From positions 2,071,001-2,135,000 of the forward strand of contig NZ_CP132507.1 in the NCBI RefSeq assembly GCF_032191775.1: a DNA stretch of 64,000 nt, written 5' to 3'. The notes under the pieces are model-generated. The model was not told where the DNA came from. It saw only the letters and a program-made list of their open reading frames with translations, and did not search any database. A program made the translations under genes and the position numbers. This DNA comes from Rhodoferax mekongensis (lineage in GTDB: Bacteria > Pseudomonadota > Gammaproteobacteria > Burkholderiales > Burkholderiaceae_C). Below are positions 35,284-44,673 of the stretch, in pieces (position 1 is the first letter of the stretch; every line of letters starts with the position of its first letter).

Positions 35284-37220
35284 CCTTCCGAGGTATCCGG
35301 TTCCGCATGCTTCTGGCCGCACTCGCGCCGGTGTTTCTGGTCGTGGTGTCCTTGATGGCGGTGTTCTGGTCGACGCGGGTCTCCGATCTGGATGAAGCCC
35401 ATATCATGCGTGCCAAATTGATTGCTCACCAGATTGCCATGTCCAGCGAGTACGGACTTTTTTCCGGCAACGTCGCAAGCCTTCAGGCTATTTCAGCAGG
35501 CCTACAGAATGAATCGGATGTGCGGTCCATCGCCATTTTCGACGCTAACGGGCAGTTGCTCGCCAAGACCGGGAAGAGCCGGTACACAGAGTTGTCAGAG
35601 GCCGTGGGCGCCAACTACATCGCCTTGCAAAAGACCTTGGGTGTAGACGTGATTTGGGAGAGTGTCTCCAGCAGCAATGTCTCACTGGACGACTTTTTCA
35701 GCCCCAGAACGGCAGCCCGTGGGAGCTCCGTTCTCGGGTACGTGGTTCTTGAAGTGTCGCGCGAGCGTCTGGATACCCGCGGTCGGGAAACGTTGCTCGT
35801 AGCAGTGGTTATCGGGATGGCGGGTCTGCTTCTGGGCGGTTTGTTGGCCTTGCGACTCGGCGAAGGGGTGATCGGGCCGGTGATGCGGGTATCCCGCACG
35901 ATCGAACGTATTGGCGAGGGCGACTTGTCGCCTAGTTCAGAAGCCTTGCCATCAGACCCATTGTTTGATCTGCAGACCCGGCTGAACCAGATGGCGCAGC
36001 GCTTGGCGTGGGGGCGTGAGGAGTTGGAGTACCGCGTGGAAGCGGCAACCCGGGAACTGCGCCTGAAGAAAGAAGAGGCGGAGACTGCCACTTTAGCCAA
36101 GTCCCGTTTTCTTGCCGCTGCCAGCCACGATTTGCGGCAACCTACGCACGCATTGGGCATGTTTGTGGCGCGCTTGGGCCAGTTGCGTCTGGATGCGGAA
36201 ACCCGCCAGGTGGTGGGTAGCCTGGAGGCCTCTGTTCAATCCATGCAGGACTTGTTGGACGGGCTGCTGGATGTCTCCCGTCTGGACGCTGGCGCGGTGC
36301 AGGTGCAGCGGGTCGCCGCACCCGTCGAGGACATCCTTCAAGGGCTTCGCAAAGCTTTGCTACCTTTGGCCGAAGGCAAGGGTTTGCGCCTGAGGGTTCG
36401 GGCCTCCGGCGAGTGGTTTTTGAGTGACCCGGTGCTCTTGCAGCGCATGCTCATGAATCTGGCCAACAATGCCATCCGCTACACAGAGCAGGGTACCGTT
36501 TTGATTACCTGTCGTGTGATCGAGGGCGGAGCCCAACTGCGTTTCGACGTGTCAGACAGTGGCATTGGCATTTCGCCCGAGCATCAGCGTGAAATCTTCC
36601 GCGAGTTTTATCAGGTGGGGAACTCCGGGCGGGACCGCACGCAAGGGCTTGGATTGGGGCTGAACATCGTGGAGCGGACAGCCAAGCTGTTGGGCCACTC
36701 CGTGTCATTGCGTTCCAATCTCGGATGCGGTACCCGGTTTTCCATCCGGGTTCCGCGCGCGTTGCCACGTGAAATTCCGGTAACCACTGTGCCTCTGCAG
36801 GAGCCTGCCGGGCTGGGCGAACTCGAAGGGATGCGTATCCTGATTGTGGAGGACGACGGGTTTGCTCTGGAGGCTTTGCAGGGCCTGCTGCGCTCTTGGG
36901 GGTGTGTGGTGAATGCGGCGGCCGGTGTACAGCAGGCCTTGGATTTTGTGAACGCTTACCCTGCGCCCGATCTGGTTCTCACAGACTTTCGGCTGGGTGA
37001 AGACCGCAATGGCATGGATGTCATCGATATGGTCCGGTCTCATGCCCGGCGGGATATACCAGCCTGCCTTATGAGTGGCGATACCGATGCGGAACTGATC
37101 CAGTCTGCCAAAGCCGCCGGCTTGACGCTTTTGCACAAGCCTGTGAGGCCGGCAAAATTACGTAGCCTCTTGCGGCGTCTGGCGATTAACAGTGCCCCGG
37201 AAGCTCAGGAAAAATCCTAG
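35280..37220 (+). CDS. Hybrid sensor histidine kinase with C-terminal receiver
   Basis: The protein is 646 residues. TM1 is at about 8-28, a periplasmic domain at about 30-170, TM2 at about 178-198 (VVIGMAGLLLGGLLAL), a HAMP segment at about 200-250, a coiled coil, and the phospho-acceptor His near residue 283 in AAASHDLRQPTHALG. The HDLRQP type commonly pairs with LuxR-type regulators. The ATPase boxes are NLANNAIRYTEQG, DSGIGISPEHQ and GLGLGLNIVERTA. The receiver at about 525-640 has acceptor Asp near 569 in LVLTDFRLGEDRNG and Lys in LLHKPVRPAKL. ATG 35280 overlaps the previous stop by four bases. No HPt domain is seen. Confidence 0.9.
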   Translation: MTFRGIRFRMLLAALAPVFLVVVSLMAVFWSTRVSDLDEAHIMRAKLIAHQIAMSSEYGLFSGNVASLQAISAGLQNESDVRSIAIFDANGQLLAKTGKSRYTELSEAVGANYIALQKTLGVDVIWESVSSSNVSLDDFFSPRTAARGSSVLGYVVLEVSRERLDTRGRETLLVAVVIGMAGLLLGGLLALRLGEGVIGPVMRVSRTIERIGEGDLSPSSEALPSDPLFDLQTRLNQMAQRLAWGREELEYRVEAATRELRLKKEEAETATLAKSRFLAAASHDLRQPTHALGMFVARLGQLRLDAETRQVVGSLEASVQSMQDLLDGLLDVSRLDAGAVQVQRVAAPVEDILQGLRKALLPLAEGKGLRLRVRASGEWFLSDPVLLQRMLMNLANNAIRYTEQGTVLITCRVIEGGAQLRFDVSDSGIGISPEHQREIFREFYQVGNSGRDRTQGLGLGLNIVERTAKLLGHSVSLRSNLGCGTRFSIRVPRALPREIPVTTVPLQEPAGLGELEGMRILIVEDDGFALEALQGLLRSWGCVVNAAAGVQQALDFVNAYPAPDLVLTDFRLGEDRNGMDVIDMVRSHARRDIPACLMSGDTDAELIQSAKAAGLTLLHKPVRPAKLRSLLRRLAINSAPEAQEKS

Positions 37221-37855
37221 GCGGCGGTAGCGGGGCGGTAGCCGCTGCGGGCGGCGGCCACGACAGCCTGTGTACGGTTTTGTACGTCAAAGTGGCGCAA
37301 GATGGCCGCTACGTGGGTCTTCACGGTTTCTTCCGATACATTGAGCGTGGTGCCGATTTCCTTGTTCGAGCGTCCGTCCAGCAATTCGCGAAGCACCAGT
37401 TCCTGCCGCTGGGTCAATGGGGGCTTTTCGTTGGCGGGTTCCAGGGCTCCGAAATCGGAGCGTCCTTCCAGCTCACGGGGTGAGTACACATCACCGTTGA
37501 GCACCAGCCGCACTGCATGCAAGAGCTCATCACTCAGGGTGGATTTCGTGACAAAGCCGGAAGCGCCGTTCTGTAACACCTGACGCATGATCTGCGTGTT
37601 GGCAGACCCGGACAACATGACGATGGGCAGCTCGGGATGGCGCTGGCCGAAGATGTCTAGCGCAGCCAAGCCGGTCATGTCCGGCAGGTGATAGTCCAGC
37701 AACACCAGATCCAGATCGGGATGGTCTGCCGCTTGGTCGAACGCCTGCGCGCAGGTCCCTGCCTGCAACACCGTCACATCTTCATCCAGTCCCTTCAGGA
37801 CTTGATGCAAACCTTCACGCACCAAGGCGTGGTCGTCAATCACAAGAATTTTCAC
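37217..37855 (-). CDS. LuxR/NarL-family response regulator
   Basis: This 212-residue regulator has a receiver with IDDHALVREGL, phospho-acceptor D54 in LVLLDYHLPDMTG, and the switch region MLSGSANTQIM. The DNA-binding domain carries LTQRQELVLRELLDGRSNKEIGTTLNVSEETVKTHVAAILRHF in segments, the classic NarL helix-turn-helix. It converges on the hybrid kinase gene with the two stop codons overlapping, and no other kinase is nearby, so it is the likely output of that kinase. Targets are not visible, though the receptor operon is an obvious candidate. Confidence 0.9.
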   Translation of the reverse strand: MKILVIDDHALVREGLHQVLKGLDEDVTVLQAGTCAQAFDQAADHPDLDLVLLDYHLPDMTGLAALDIFGQRHPELPIVMLSGSANTQIMRQVLQNGASGFVTKSTLSDELLHAVRLVLNGDVYSPRELEGRSDFGALEPANEKPPLTQRQELVLRELLDGRSNKEIGTTLNVSEETVKTHVAAILRHFDVQNRTQAVVAAARSGYRPATAA

Positions 37856-37934
37856 GTCAGTCTCTTTGTAGACGCCGAGTTAGCGAACGCCTTGCATGTT
37901 ATCGCAAGGCAGGTGTCTTTACACGTCCAACAAA

Positions 37935-37964
37935 AAGGCCCGCAGCGCTGGGCTTGCGGGCCTT
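37935..37964 (-). terminator. Hairpin terminator after hppA
   Basis: AAGGCCCGCA pairs with TGCGGGCCTT around a 10-base loop. On the minus strand it is followed by a T-rich stretch (TTTTTGTT), 22 bases beyond the hppA stop. Confidence 0.75.
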
Positions 37965-37986
37965 GTCAGGCTGGTGGCAGCGCGGA

Positions 37987-40041
37987 TCAGCCGCCGTGGA
38001 TTTTCATCATGAGCGGCACGATCAGCAAGGCCACGATGTTGATGATCTTGATCAGCGGGTTGACGGCCGGACCCGCGGTGTCCTTGTAGGGGTCGCCCAC
38101 TGTGTCACCGGTTACGGCGGCCTTGTGCGTCTCGGAACCCTTGCCGCCGTGGTGCCCGTCTTCGATGTATTTCTTGGCGTTGTCCCAAGCGCCACCGCCG
38201 GTGCACATGGAGATGGCCACAAACAAGCCGGTCACGATGGTACCCATGAGCAAGCCACCCAACGCAGCCGGGCCGAGCGCCAACCCGACCACGATAGGCA
38301 CCACTACGGGCAGCAGGCTGGGGATCATCATTTCCTTGATTGCGGCGGTGGTCAGCATGTCGACTGCGGTGTCGTACTCCGGCTTGCCGCTGCCGTCCAT
38401 GATGCCCTTGATTTCCTTGAATTGGCGGCGCACTTCCACCACCACAGAACCTGCGGCACGACCCACGGCCTCCATGGCCATGGCGCCGAAGAGGTAGGGG
38501 ATCAGCCCGCCGATGAACAGGCCGATGATGACCATCGGATCGCTCAGGTCGAAACTGATGTGCTTGCCGTAAGCATCAAGCTTGTGGGTGTAGTCCGCAA
38601 ACAGCACCAGCGCGGCCAGGCCGGCGGAGCCGATGGCATAGCCTTTGGTGACCGCTTTGGTGGTGTTGCCCACGGCGTCCAGGGGGTCGGTGATGTCCCG
38701 CACGCTGGCAGGCAATTCACTCATCTCGGCAATACCGCCCGCGTTGTCGGTGATGGGGCCGTAGGCGTCCAGTGCCACCACGATGCCGGCCATGCTGAGC
38801 ATGGACGTGGCGGCAATCGCAATGCCATACAAACCGGCCAGTGCATAGGCGGTGTAAATAGCCACGCACACAAAGATCACCGGCCAGGCGGTAGACCGCA
38901 TGGAAACACCTAAACCCGCAATGATGTTGGTGCCGTGCCCCGTGGTCGATGCCTGGGCGATGTGCTGCACGGGCGAGTACTGCGTGCCGGTGTAGTACTC
39001 GGTGATCCAGACCAGTGCTGCGGTGAGCACCAGGCCCACGGCGCAGGCGCCGAAGAGCTTGCCGGCCGCTCCGGTGCCGCCCAAGGCGTTGTCGGCGATC
39101 ATCGATTGCGTCACAAAATAGAACGCAATCAGCGACAGTACACCGGCCACCGCCAAGCCCTTGTACAAGGCAGGCATCACGTTCTTCATGCCGGGCGATG
39201 CCTTCACGAAAAAGCAGCCGATGATGGACGCCACGATAGAAACAGCCCCCAAAGCCAAGGGATATAAAACGGCGTTGGCAACCGCCCCACTTGCGAGGAG
39301 TGCTCCTAAAACCATAGTAGCAATCAGCGTGACGGCATAGGTCTCGAACAGATCCGCCGCCATGCCGGCGCAGTCACCCACGTTGTCCCCCACGTTGTCG
39401 GCAATCACGGCCGGGTTGCGCGGATCGTCTTCCGGAATTCCGGCTTCCACTTTGCCGACCAGGTCAGCGCCCACATCCGCTCCCTTGGTGAAAATGCCAC
39501 CACCCAAGCGCGCGAAGATGGAAATGAGGGACGAGCCGAAGGCAAACCCGATCAGCGGGTTGAGTTTGGCCGATGTAACGGCGCCGTCCGGCACCAGAAA
39601 CCAGTAAAAACCGGTCACACCCAGCAGGCCCAAACCCACCACCAGCATGCCGGTGATGGCGCCGCCGCGGAATGCGACGTCCAAGGCGGGGCCAATGCCC
39701 AAGGTGGCAGCCTGCGCCGTGCGCACATTGGCGCGCACCGATACATTCATGCCGATGAAGCCGCAGGCGCCGGAGAGCACCGCGCCCAGCACAAAGCCCA
39801 CCGCAGAGAGACTGTCCAAAAAGATACCGATCAGGATGGTGAGCACCACGCCGACGATGGCAATGGTTTTGTATTGCCTGGCCAAGTAGGCTGCGGCGCC
39901 GGTTTGAATGGCGGCCGCAATTTCCTGCATGCGTGCGTTGCCTGCGTCCTGGGAAAGAATCCAGCTGCGTGCCCAAAAGCCGTAAGCCACGGCAATCAAT
40001 CCACAGCCAAGCGCCAGAAATAGCGCTGTGTTGCCCGTCAT
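37987..40041 (-). CDS. hppA: Membrane-bound proton-translocating pyrophosphatase, K+-independent type
   Basis: This 684-residue enzyme with about 16 helices couples pyrophosphate hydrolysis to proton pumping. The signature [24 protein letters not shown] and the acidic loops [19 protein letters not shown] bind magnesium pyrophosphate. The potassium determinant in [10 protein letters not shown] carries Lys at about residue 462 where K+-dependent enzymes carry Ala, so the enzyme should be K+-independent and proton-pumping. It is divergent from the soluble pyrophosphatase ppa, with 228 bases between the starts. The start is preceded by AGGAGA on the minus strand. Confidence 0.95.
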   Translation of the reverse strand: MTGNTALFLALGCGLIAVAYGFWARSWILSQDAGNARMQEIAAAIQTGAAAYLARQYKTIAIVGVVLTILIGIFLDSLSAVGFVLGAVLSGACGFIGMNVSVRANVRTAQAATLGIGPALDVAFRGGAITGMLVVGLGLLGVTGFYWFLVPDGAVTSAKLNPLIGFAFGSSLISIFARLGGGIFTKGADVGADLVGKVEAGIPEDDPRNPAVIADNVGDNVGDCAGMAADLFETYAVTLIATMVLGALLASGAVANAVLYPLALGAVSIVASIIGCFFVKASPGMKNVMPALYKGLAVAGVLSLIAFYFVTQSMIADNALGGTGAAGKLFGACAVGLVLTAALVWITEYYTGTQYSPVQHIAQASTTGHGTNIIAGLGVSMRSTAWPVIFVCVAIYTAYALAGLYGIAIAATSMLSMAGIVVALDAYGPITDNAGGIAEMSELPASVRDITDPLDAVGNTTKAVTKGYAIGSAGLAALVLFADYTHKLDAYGKHISFDLSDPMVIIGLFIGGLIPYLFGAMAMEAVGRAAGSVVVEVRRQFKEIKGIMDGSGKPEYDTAVDMLTTAAIKEMMIPSLLPVVVPIVVGLALGPAALGGLLMGTIVTGLFVAISMCTGGGAWDNAKKYIEDGHHGGKGSETHKAAVTGDTVGDPYKDTAGPAVNPLIKIINIVALLIVPLMMKIHGG

Positions 40042-40269
40042 AGAAATTCTCCTCTATGGTTGTTTCGCAAAGATGGGAGCAACGCCAGCGTTGTCCCCGC
40101 TGCGTTGCTTCCTCAGTGCTCCAACCCTGCTTGGCAGAGGGAGGTGATTGGCCAACACAATCAATGTAGCCTGCTTTGTCGGCCAAGCGGTGAATTCGAA
40201 AGTGCCAAGTCAGTAAAATCAGGGTTAATCCGTACGTTTCCTGTTTCAACTCAAACAAAGAGAGATTGC

Positions 40270-40800
40270 ATGTCCCTAGACAATGTCACCCCCGGCAGCA
40301 AAGTGCCTGAATCGTTCAACGTCATCATCGAGATCTCGATGAACGGCGACCCCATCAAGTACGAAGTGGACAAGGCCTCCGGCTGCATCTTTGTGGACCG
40401 TTTCATGAACACGGCCATGCACTACCCCACCAACTACGGTTACGTGCCCAAGACCATCGCGGGTGACGGCGACCCGGTGGACGTGTTGGTGATCACCCCC
40501 GTGCCCCTGCCACCCGGTGTGGTGGTTCCTTGCCGTGCCATCGGTATCTTGAAGATGGAAGACGAAGGCGGCCTGGACGGCAAAGTGCTGGCGGTGCCTA
40601 CTGACAAGATCCTGCCCCTGTATTCCCGTTGGAAGACGCTGGATGACCTGAACCCCGTGCGTCTGAAGGCCATCGAGCACTTCTTTGAGCACTACAAAGA
40701 TCTGGACACCGGCAAATGGGTCAAGGTCCAAGGTTGGGGCGGTGTGGACGAAGCCCACAAGGAAATTCTGGACGGCATCGCCGCCTACAACCAGCAGTAA
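40270..40800 (+). CDS. ppa: Soluble inorganic pyrophosphatase, family I
   Basis: The 176-residue cytoplasmic enzyme removes pyrophosphate from biosynthesis. It has the family I motif [13 protein letters not shown] with the catalytic Asp cluster, and the earlier [16 protein letters not shown] and [12 protein letters not shown] segments. A long in-frame extension to 40060 is rejected: ATG 40270 gives the exact family start and has AAAGAGAGA upstream. It is divergent from hppA, so the cell encodes an energy-conserving and an energy-wasting pyrophosphatase side by side. Confidence 0.96.
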   Translation: MSLDNVTPGSKVPESFNVIIEISMNGDPIKYEVDKASGCIFVDRFMNTAMHYPTNYGYVPKTIAGDGDPVDVLVITPVPLPPGVVVPCRAIGILKMEDEGGLDGKVLAVPTDKILPLYSRWKTLDDLNPVRLKAIEHFFEHYKDLDTGKWVKVQGWGGVDEAHKEILDGIAAYNQQ

Positions 40801-40810
40801 GCGGTATGGA

Positions 40811-40840
40811 CCTGAAACACTGCGCTCAGCGTGTTTCAGG
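40811..40840 (+). other. 10-bp perfect hairpin after ppa
   Basis: CCTGAAACAC and GTGTTTCAGG pair perfectly around a 10-base loop, ten bases after the ppa stop. No T-tract follows; the element copy D and a strong terminator come next, so this hairpin probably protects the ppa mRNA end. Confidence 0.6.
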
Positions 40841-40844
40841 CCCC

Positions 40845-40887
40845 TGGCGCCCGTCCGGCGTGCGCGAGCAGCTATCAAAAAAATAGC
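40845..40887 (+). repeat. 43-bp dispersed element, copy D (after ppa)
   Basis: TGGCGC-N10-TGCGC-N3-CAGCTATCAAA-AAAA-TAGC, a full match to the consensus. Its last bases ATAGC are the start of the 5-prime arm of the following terminator. Confidence 0.85.
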
Positions 40888-40920
40888 GTCCCGAGGGAAA
40901 TCCCCGGGACGCTATTTTTT
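40878..40920 (+). terminator. Intrinsic terminator of ppa, built on the end of repeat copy D
   Basis: AAATAGCGTCCCG pairs with CGGGACGCTATTT, with a small inner GGG/CCC stem, and ends in six T. The reverse strand also has an A-to-T tract, so it can serve the convergent hydrolase gene too. Confidence 0.9.
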
Positions 40921-40938
40921 CGCCTGAACTCCGTGCGT

Positions 40939-41733
40939 TTAGCGTTGCGGGTCAGGAAACAGCAGGCGCGCCAGAGAGCTACCGGGCTGAAATGCTTGCC
41001 ATTGACCCTCCGCCTGCGCAAGCCGGTCTGCCACCACCCACCATGCGCTGGGGTTCAGCCCCAGGCCGATATGGCTGGCAAACACTTCCACGTTTTCGGT
41101 ATGCGGCTGCTTGCGGCTTTTGGCCTGCAGGCTCGCTTGCCAAGCCACGACACCGTCGCTGCGGGAATAGACGGAGGTGGTCGGCACAGGGGGCGCGCCA
41201 GCCAAGTCAAACTGCTCGATCGCGTCTGTGATCTTGTGTCCTGCAGTCAGTTCATAGAGCTTCCAGGCATTGGTGCTGGTGTGGGAGCCGCCAAAGGGCG
41301 TTCCCAACGTAATCACCGCGCGCACCTGATCGGGCAACTCTTTGGCCAATTCGCGGGCGTAGATTCCGCCCAGGCTCCAACCTACCAGGCTGACTTTTCG
41401 GCCGGTACTTTGCGCGAGCTCCAGGATTTGCTGGCGCGCAGTCTCCAAAACGCCCGCGCGCGGGCCGAAGTTGTAGCCCTGGTTCCAGCCGGACACGTCA
41501 TAGCCCAGGTTCTTCAGGTAGGCCCGCAGGGGCAAAGTGGATCCATCACTGGCCGTCAGTCCGGGGAAAACCAGCACGGGGTGGCCGTCGCCGGCGGGGG
41601 CCTTGGACAACACCGGCCAGCTGGGCAGCACCGACCATAGCTCCCACGGCGCGCGCAACTCGAGCGCAATCAAGTGCCAGCCGGGTGCAGCAGGGTGGGG
41701 TGTGGGTTCTGACGAAGGGGCTTTGCTTGCCAT
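40939..41733 (-). CDS. Alpha/beta hydrolase, lipase-like
   Basis: The 264-residue protein has the nucleophile elbow VGWSLGGIYARELA, an upstream HPVLVFPGLTASDGSTLPLRAYLKNLGYDV that fits the oxyanion strand and first helix, and a late His in VFASHIGLGLNPSAWWVVADRL. No signal peptide is seen, so it is probably cytoplasmic. It most resembles esterase/lipase-like proteins of unknown substrate. It converges on ppa. The 233 bases upstream (41734-41966), between this gene and the divergent cheW, hold no gene and are AT-rich near cheW. Confidence 0.75.
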   Translation of the reverse strand: MASKAPSSEPTPHPAAPGWHLIALELRAPWELWSVLPSWPVLSKAPAGDGHPVLVFPGLTASDGSTLPLRAYLKNLGYDVSGWNQGYNFGPRAGVLETARQQILELAQSTGRKVSLVGWSLGGIYARELAKELPDQVRAVITLGTPFGGSHTSTNAWKLYELTAGHKITDAIEQFDLAGAPPVPTTSVYSRSDGVVAWQASLQAKSRKQPHTENVEVFASHIGLGLNPSAWWVVADRLAQAEGQWQAFQPGSSLARLLFPDPQR

Positions 41734-41966
41734 GGCTTGTTGTGTCTCCTGCAGCCCTGATGATTCAGGGGGCTTTTGCTTTCCAAGAAGTTAGCAGCAT
41801 TCCGGGCCATGGGCACGGATACCCGCGCGCTTTAGGTGTGGCTCCTCAGGCGCGTCGCGAGGGCGGATTCAAGGTGTATTTCCGCCTTTGCATTATTCAG
41901 GAGCCGGTGTATGATGAATCGATAAAAATGTTAAAAAACATTTAAATTGATTTTTGAGGTACGCCG

Positions 41967-42488
41967 ATGGAAACCGCCCACACTTCTTCGTTGTTCGACA
42001 AATCGCACGAGTCATCATCCGCTTTGTCGTCCGGCGCCGATTCCGGCCAGTATTTGAGCTTGCGGCTCGGCAGTGAGGAATATGCGATCGATATCCTTCG
42101 CGTGCAGGAAATCCGGTCTTACGAGGTGCCCACCAAGATGGTGAACTCGCCGAGTTTTGTGAAGGGTGTTATCAACCTACGCGGCGTCATCGTGCCGATT
42201 GTGGATTTGCGACTCAAGCTCAATCTGGCCAAGGTGGAGTACAACGACTTCACCGTGGTCATCATTCTGAACATCCGTGGCATGGTGGTGGGCGCAGTGG
42301 TGGACGGCGTGTCGGACGTGGTCACGCTGAATGCCCAAGCCATCAAACCTGCACCGCAATTTGAATCCGCATTGGAGTCCCGGTTTATCGTGGGGCTGGC
42401 GACCTTGGGCGAGCGCATGCTGATCGTGATGAACATGGACGCCCTGATGAGCAATTCCGAGATGGGCATGATGACCGAGGCCCTGTGA
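41967..42488 (+). CDS. cheW: Chemotaxis coupling protein CheW
   Basis: The 173-residue adaptor links chemoreceptors to CheA. After about 25 variable residues the CheW domain is intact: QYLSLRLGSEEYAIDILRVQEIRSYEVPTKMVNSP in segments, FVKGVINLRGVIVPIVDLRLKL, and MVVGAVVDGVSDVVTLNAQAIKPAPQF. The MCP gene follows after 73 bases. No cheA or other core chemotaxis genes are in the window, so this pair is a satellite of a chemotaxis cluster elsewhere. Confidence 0.94.
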   Translation: METAHTSSLFDKSHESSSALSSGADSGQYLSLRLGSEEYAIDILRVQEIRSYEVPTKMVNSPSFVKGVINLRGVIVPIVDLRLKLNLAKVEYNDFTVVIILNIRGMVVGAVVDGVSDVVTLNAQAIKPAPQFESALESRFIVGLATLGERMLIVMNMDALMSNSEMGMMTEAL

Positions 42489-42561
42489 GGTCGGGCAACG
42501 CACGCTTCTTGCGTGTAGCTGCGCAGGTCAAAACTTTAGTTAACCTTTATTGGAGTAGTCG

Positions 42562-44673
42562 ATGCCATTCTCTTTTTTGAGTTCCTTGCGCGGCAAGATT
42601 GTGGGCTTGGTCGGCCTGCTGGTGCTGCTGGGGCTCGCAGGCTTGTCTGCGACCAATGTTTACACGGCCCGCTCGCATGCATTGGAGTCGCTCGACAACC
42701 AGACCCGCGCCCTGGCCCATTCGCATGCCACCGGTGTGGCGGAGTGGATTGCCAGCCGGCATCAGGTGGTCAAGTCCTTCGGTTTTGCTGTCAATGAAGC
42801 AGATCCACTGAAGTTTCTAGAGGCAGCCAAAGTGGCGGGCGATGTCGACTCGGCCTACATCGGTTATGCCGACAAGCGCACGGCCTTCTCCGAAAAGCAA
42901 AATCTGCCACCGGATTACGACCCGACGGCACGCCCTTGGTACCAGTTGGCCGCTGCATCGCAAGGCCCGGCGCTGACGCCTCCTTATGTAGATGCGGGTT
43001 CCAAAAAATTGGTAATCACCTTCTCTGCTGCCATCCGTGAGGGTGGGGCGGTCAAGGCGGTGACAGCGGTTGATGTGTTTATGGACGGTGTGGTGCGCAA
43101 TGTGGCCTCCATCCGGCCGACGCCGGGCACCTACGGTTTCATCGTCGATAAAGCCGGCAAGATCATGGTGCACGAGGACACAGCCCTGGTGCTCAAGCCC
43201 GTCACCGATATTGCGCCTGATCTTGGAGGCAGCGGACTGGAGGCCTTGAGCAAGGCAGAGGCAGTTCGGGACATCCAAATCTCCGGTGAAAGCCGTTTGG
43301 CCTACGCCACGCCCATTGCCGGAACCGACTGGTTTCTGGTGATCGCGCTCAAGCGCCAGGAAGCCATGGGCGGCATTACCGCCATGGTGTGGTCCTCGGC
43401 GGTGGGTAGTCTGGCGATTGCCGTGGTCGCGGTCTTGCTGATCGGTGCCGTCCTGACCAAGGTGCTGGCGCGCCTGGTGGTGCTCAAAGATGCCATGCAG
43501 GACATAGGTTCCGGCCAGGGTGATTTGACCCGCCGTATTGAAACTTCAGGCAATGACGAGTTGGCTGCAATCGCTACCGGTTTCAACCAGTTTGTAGAGA
43601 AGACACAGGGTGTGCTCAAGCAAGTGCGCTCCAGCGCCGACGCAGTCGCCACCGCCAGCGCTGAAATCGCCCAAGGCAACAACGACCTCTCCGCCCGCAC
43701 CGAACAACAAGCCAGCGCCCTGGAAGAAACCGCAGCGTCCATGGAAGAACTCGGCTCCACCGTCAAACAAAACGCCGACTCCGCCCGTCAGGCCAATCAA
43801 CTGGCCATGAATGCCTCTACCGTGGCTATTCAAGGTGGAGAAGTCGTCGGCCAGGTCGTGGAGACCATGAAAGGCATCAATGAGTCCAGCCGCAGAATTG
43901 CAGACATCATCAGCGTCATTGACGGCATTGCCTTCCAGACCAACATCCTGGCCCTGAATGCAGCCGTAGAAGCCGCTAGAGCAGGAGAACAAGGCCGGGG
44001 CTTTGCCGTCGTAGCTTCTGAAGTCCGGTCCCTCGCAGGACGGTCTGCCGAAGCTGCCAAAGAAATCAAGACCCTGATCAACGCCAGCGTAGAGCGGGTA
44101 GAGCAAGGCAGTAGTCTGGTAGACAAAGCCGGTGAAACCATGACCGAAGTGGTCAGCAGCATCCGGCGGGTGACCGACATCATGGGAGAAATCAGCGCAG
44201 CCAGCTCCGAACAGAGTGCCGGTGTCTCACAGGTTGGAGAAGCAGTCACCCAGATGGACCAGGCCACGCAACAGAATGCTGCCTTGGTGGAAGAGATGGC
44301 AGCGGCTGCCAGCAGCCTGAAGAGTCAGGCCAATGATCTGGTGCAGGTGGTGGCGGTATTCAAACTGGGCAACGAAAGCCACGGCGCTTATTCCAGCAGC
44401 AGCCCGTCCAGCGGTGGTAGTCACGCGTTGGCAAGCCCCTTGCCCAAAGCAGCCGTGCGCTCCAACCCACCCCAGAAGTTGAACTTTGCAGGGCCCGAGC
44501 GCAGGGCAGCGGCCGCAGCAAGTTCTGCCAAAACTGCCCCCAAGCCAGCCGCCAAACCGGCAGCCTCACCGGCCAAAGCCCCGCCGGTGCTGACTGCTCA
44601 GGCCATCTCGCCGCCCAAGACCAGCAGCCGCGTCACGCCTGCGGGCGGGGATGATGATTGGGAGACTTTTTAA
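42562..44673 (+). CDS. Methyl-accepting chemotaxis protein with Cache sensor
   Basis: The 703-residue chemoreceptor has TM1 at about 10-30 and a periplasmic Cache domain at about 35-275 ([46 protein letters not shown]). TM2 is at about 282-305, then HAMP, then a signalling domain with [21 protein letters not shown] and the hairpin tip [25 protein letters not shown]. After an Ala/Pro-rich flexible tail it ends DDDWETF, a WETF pentapeptide type that tethers CheR and CheB. The Cache type suggests amino or organic acids as ligands. The stop overlaps that of the convergent COG3146 gene. Confidence 0.92.
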   Translation: MPFSFLSSLRGKIVGLVGLLVLLGLAGLSATNVYTARSHALESLDNQTRALAHSHATGVAEWIASRHQVVKSFGFAVNEADPLKFLEAAKVAGDVDSAYIGYADKRTAFSEKQNLPPDYDPTARPWYQLAAASQGPALTPPYVDAGSKKLVITFSAAIREGGAVKAVTAVDVFMDGVVRNVASIRPTPGTYGFIVDKAGKIMVHEDTALVLKPVTDIAPDLGGSGLEALSKAEAVRDIQISGESRLAYATPIAGTDWFLVIALKRQEAMGGITAMVWSSAVGSLAIAVVAVLLIGAVLTKVLARLVVLKDAMQDIGSGQGDLTRRIETSGNDELAAIATGFNQFVEKTQGVLKQVRSSADAVATASAEIAQGNNDLSARTEQQASALEETAASMEELGSTVKQNADSARQANQLAMNASTVAIQGGEVVGQVVETMKGINESSRRIADIISVIDGIAFQTNILALNAAVEAARAGEQGRGFAVVASEVRSLAGRSAEAAKEIKTLINASVERVEQGSSLVDKAGETMTEVVSSIRRVTDIMGEISAASSEQSAGVSQVGEAVTQMDQATQQNAALVEEMAAAASSLKSQANDLVQVVAVFKLGNESHGAYSSSSPSSGGSHALASPLPKAAVRSNPPQKLNFAGPERRAAAAASSAKTAPKPAAKPAASPAKAPPVLTAQAISPPKTSSRVTPAGGDDDWETF

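Noticed and set aside
39276-39317. A stretch in hppA resembling the 43-bp element (TGGCAA-N10-TGCGA ... CATAG)
   Set aside because: Spacing is off by one base, the core CAGCTATCAAA is poor, and the encoded helix fits the normal pyrophosphatase sequence with no insertion.
40060-40269. In-frame N-terminal extension of ppa
   Set aside because: It is not protein-like, has no ribosome-binding site, and family I enzymes start at the chosen ATG.
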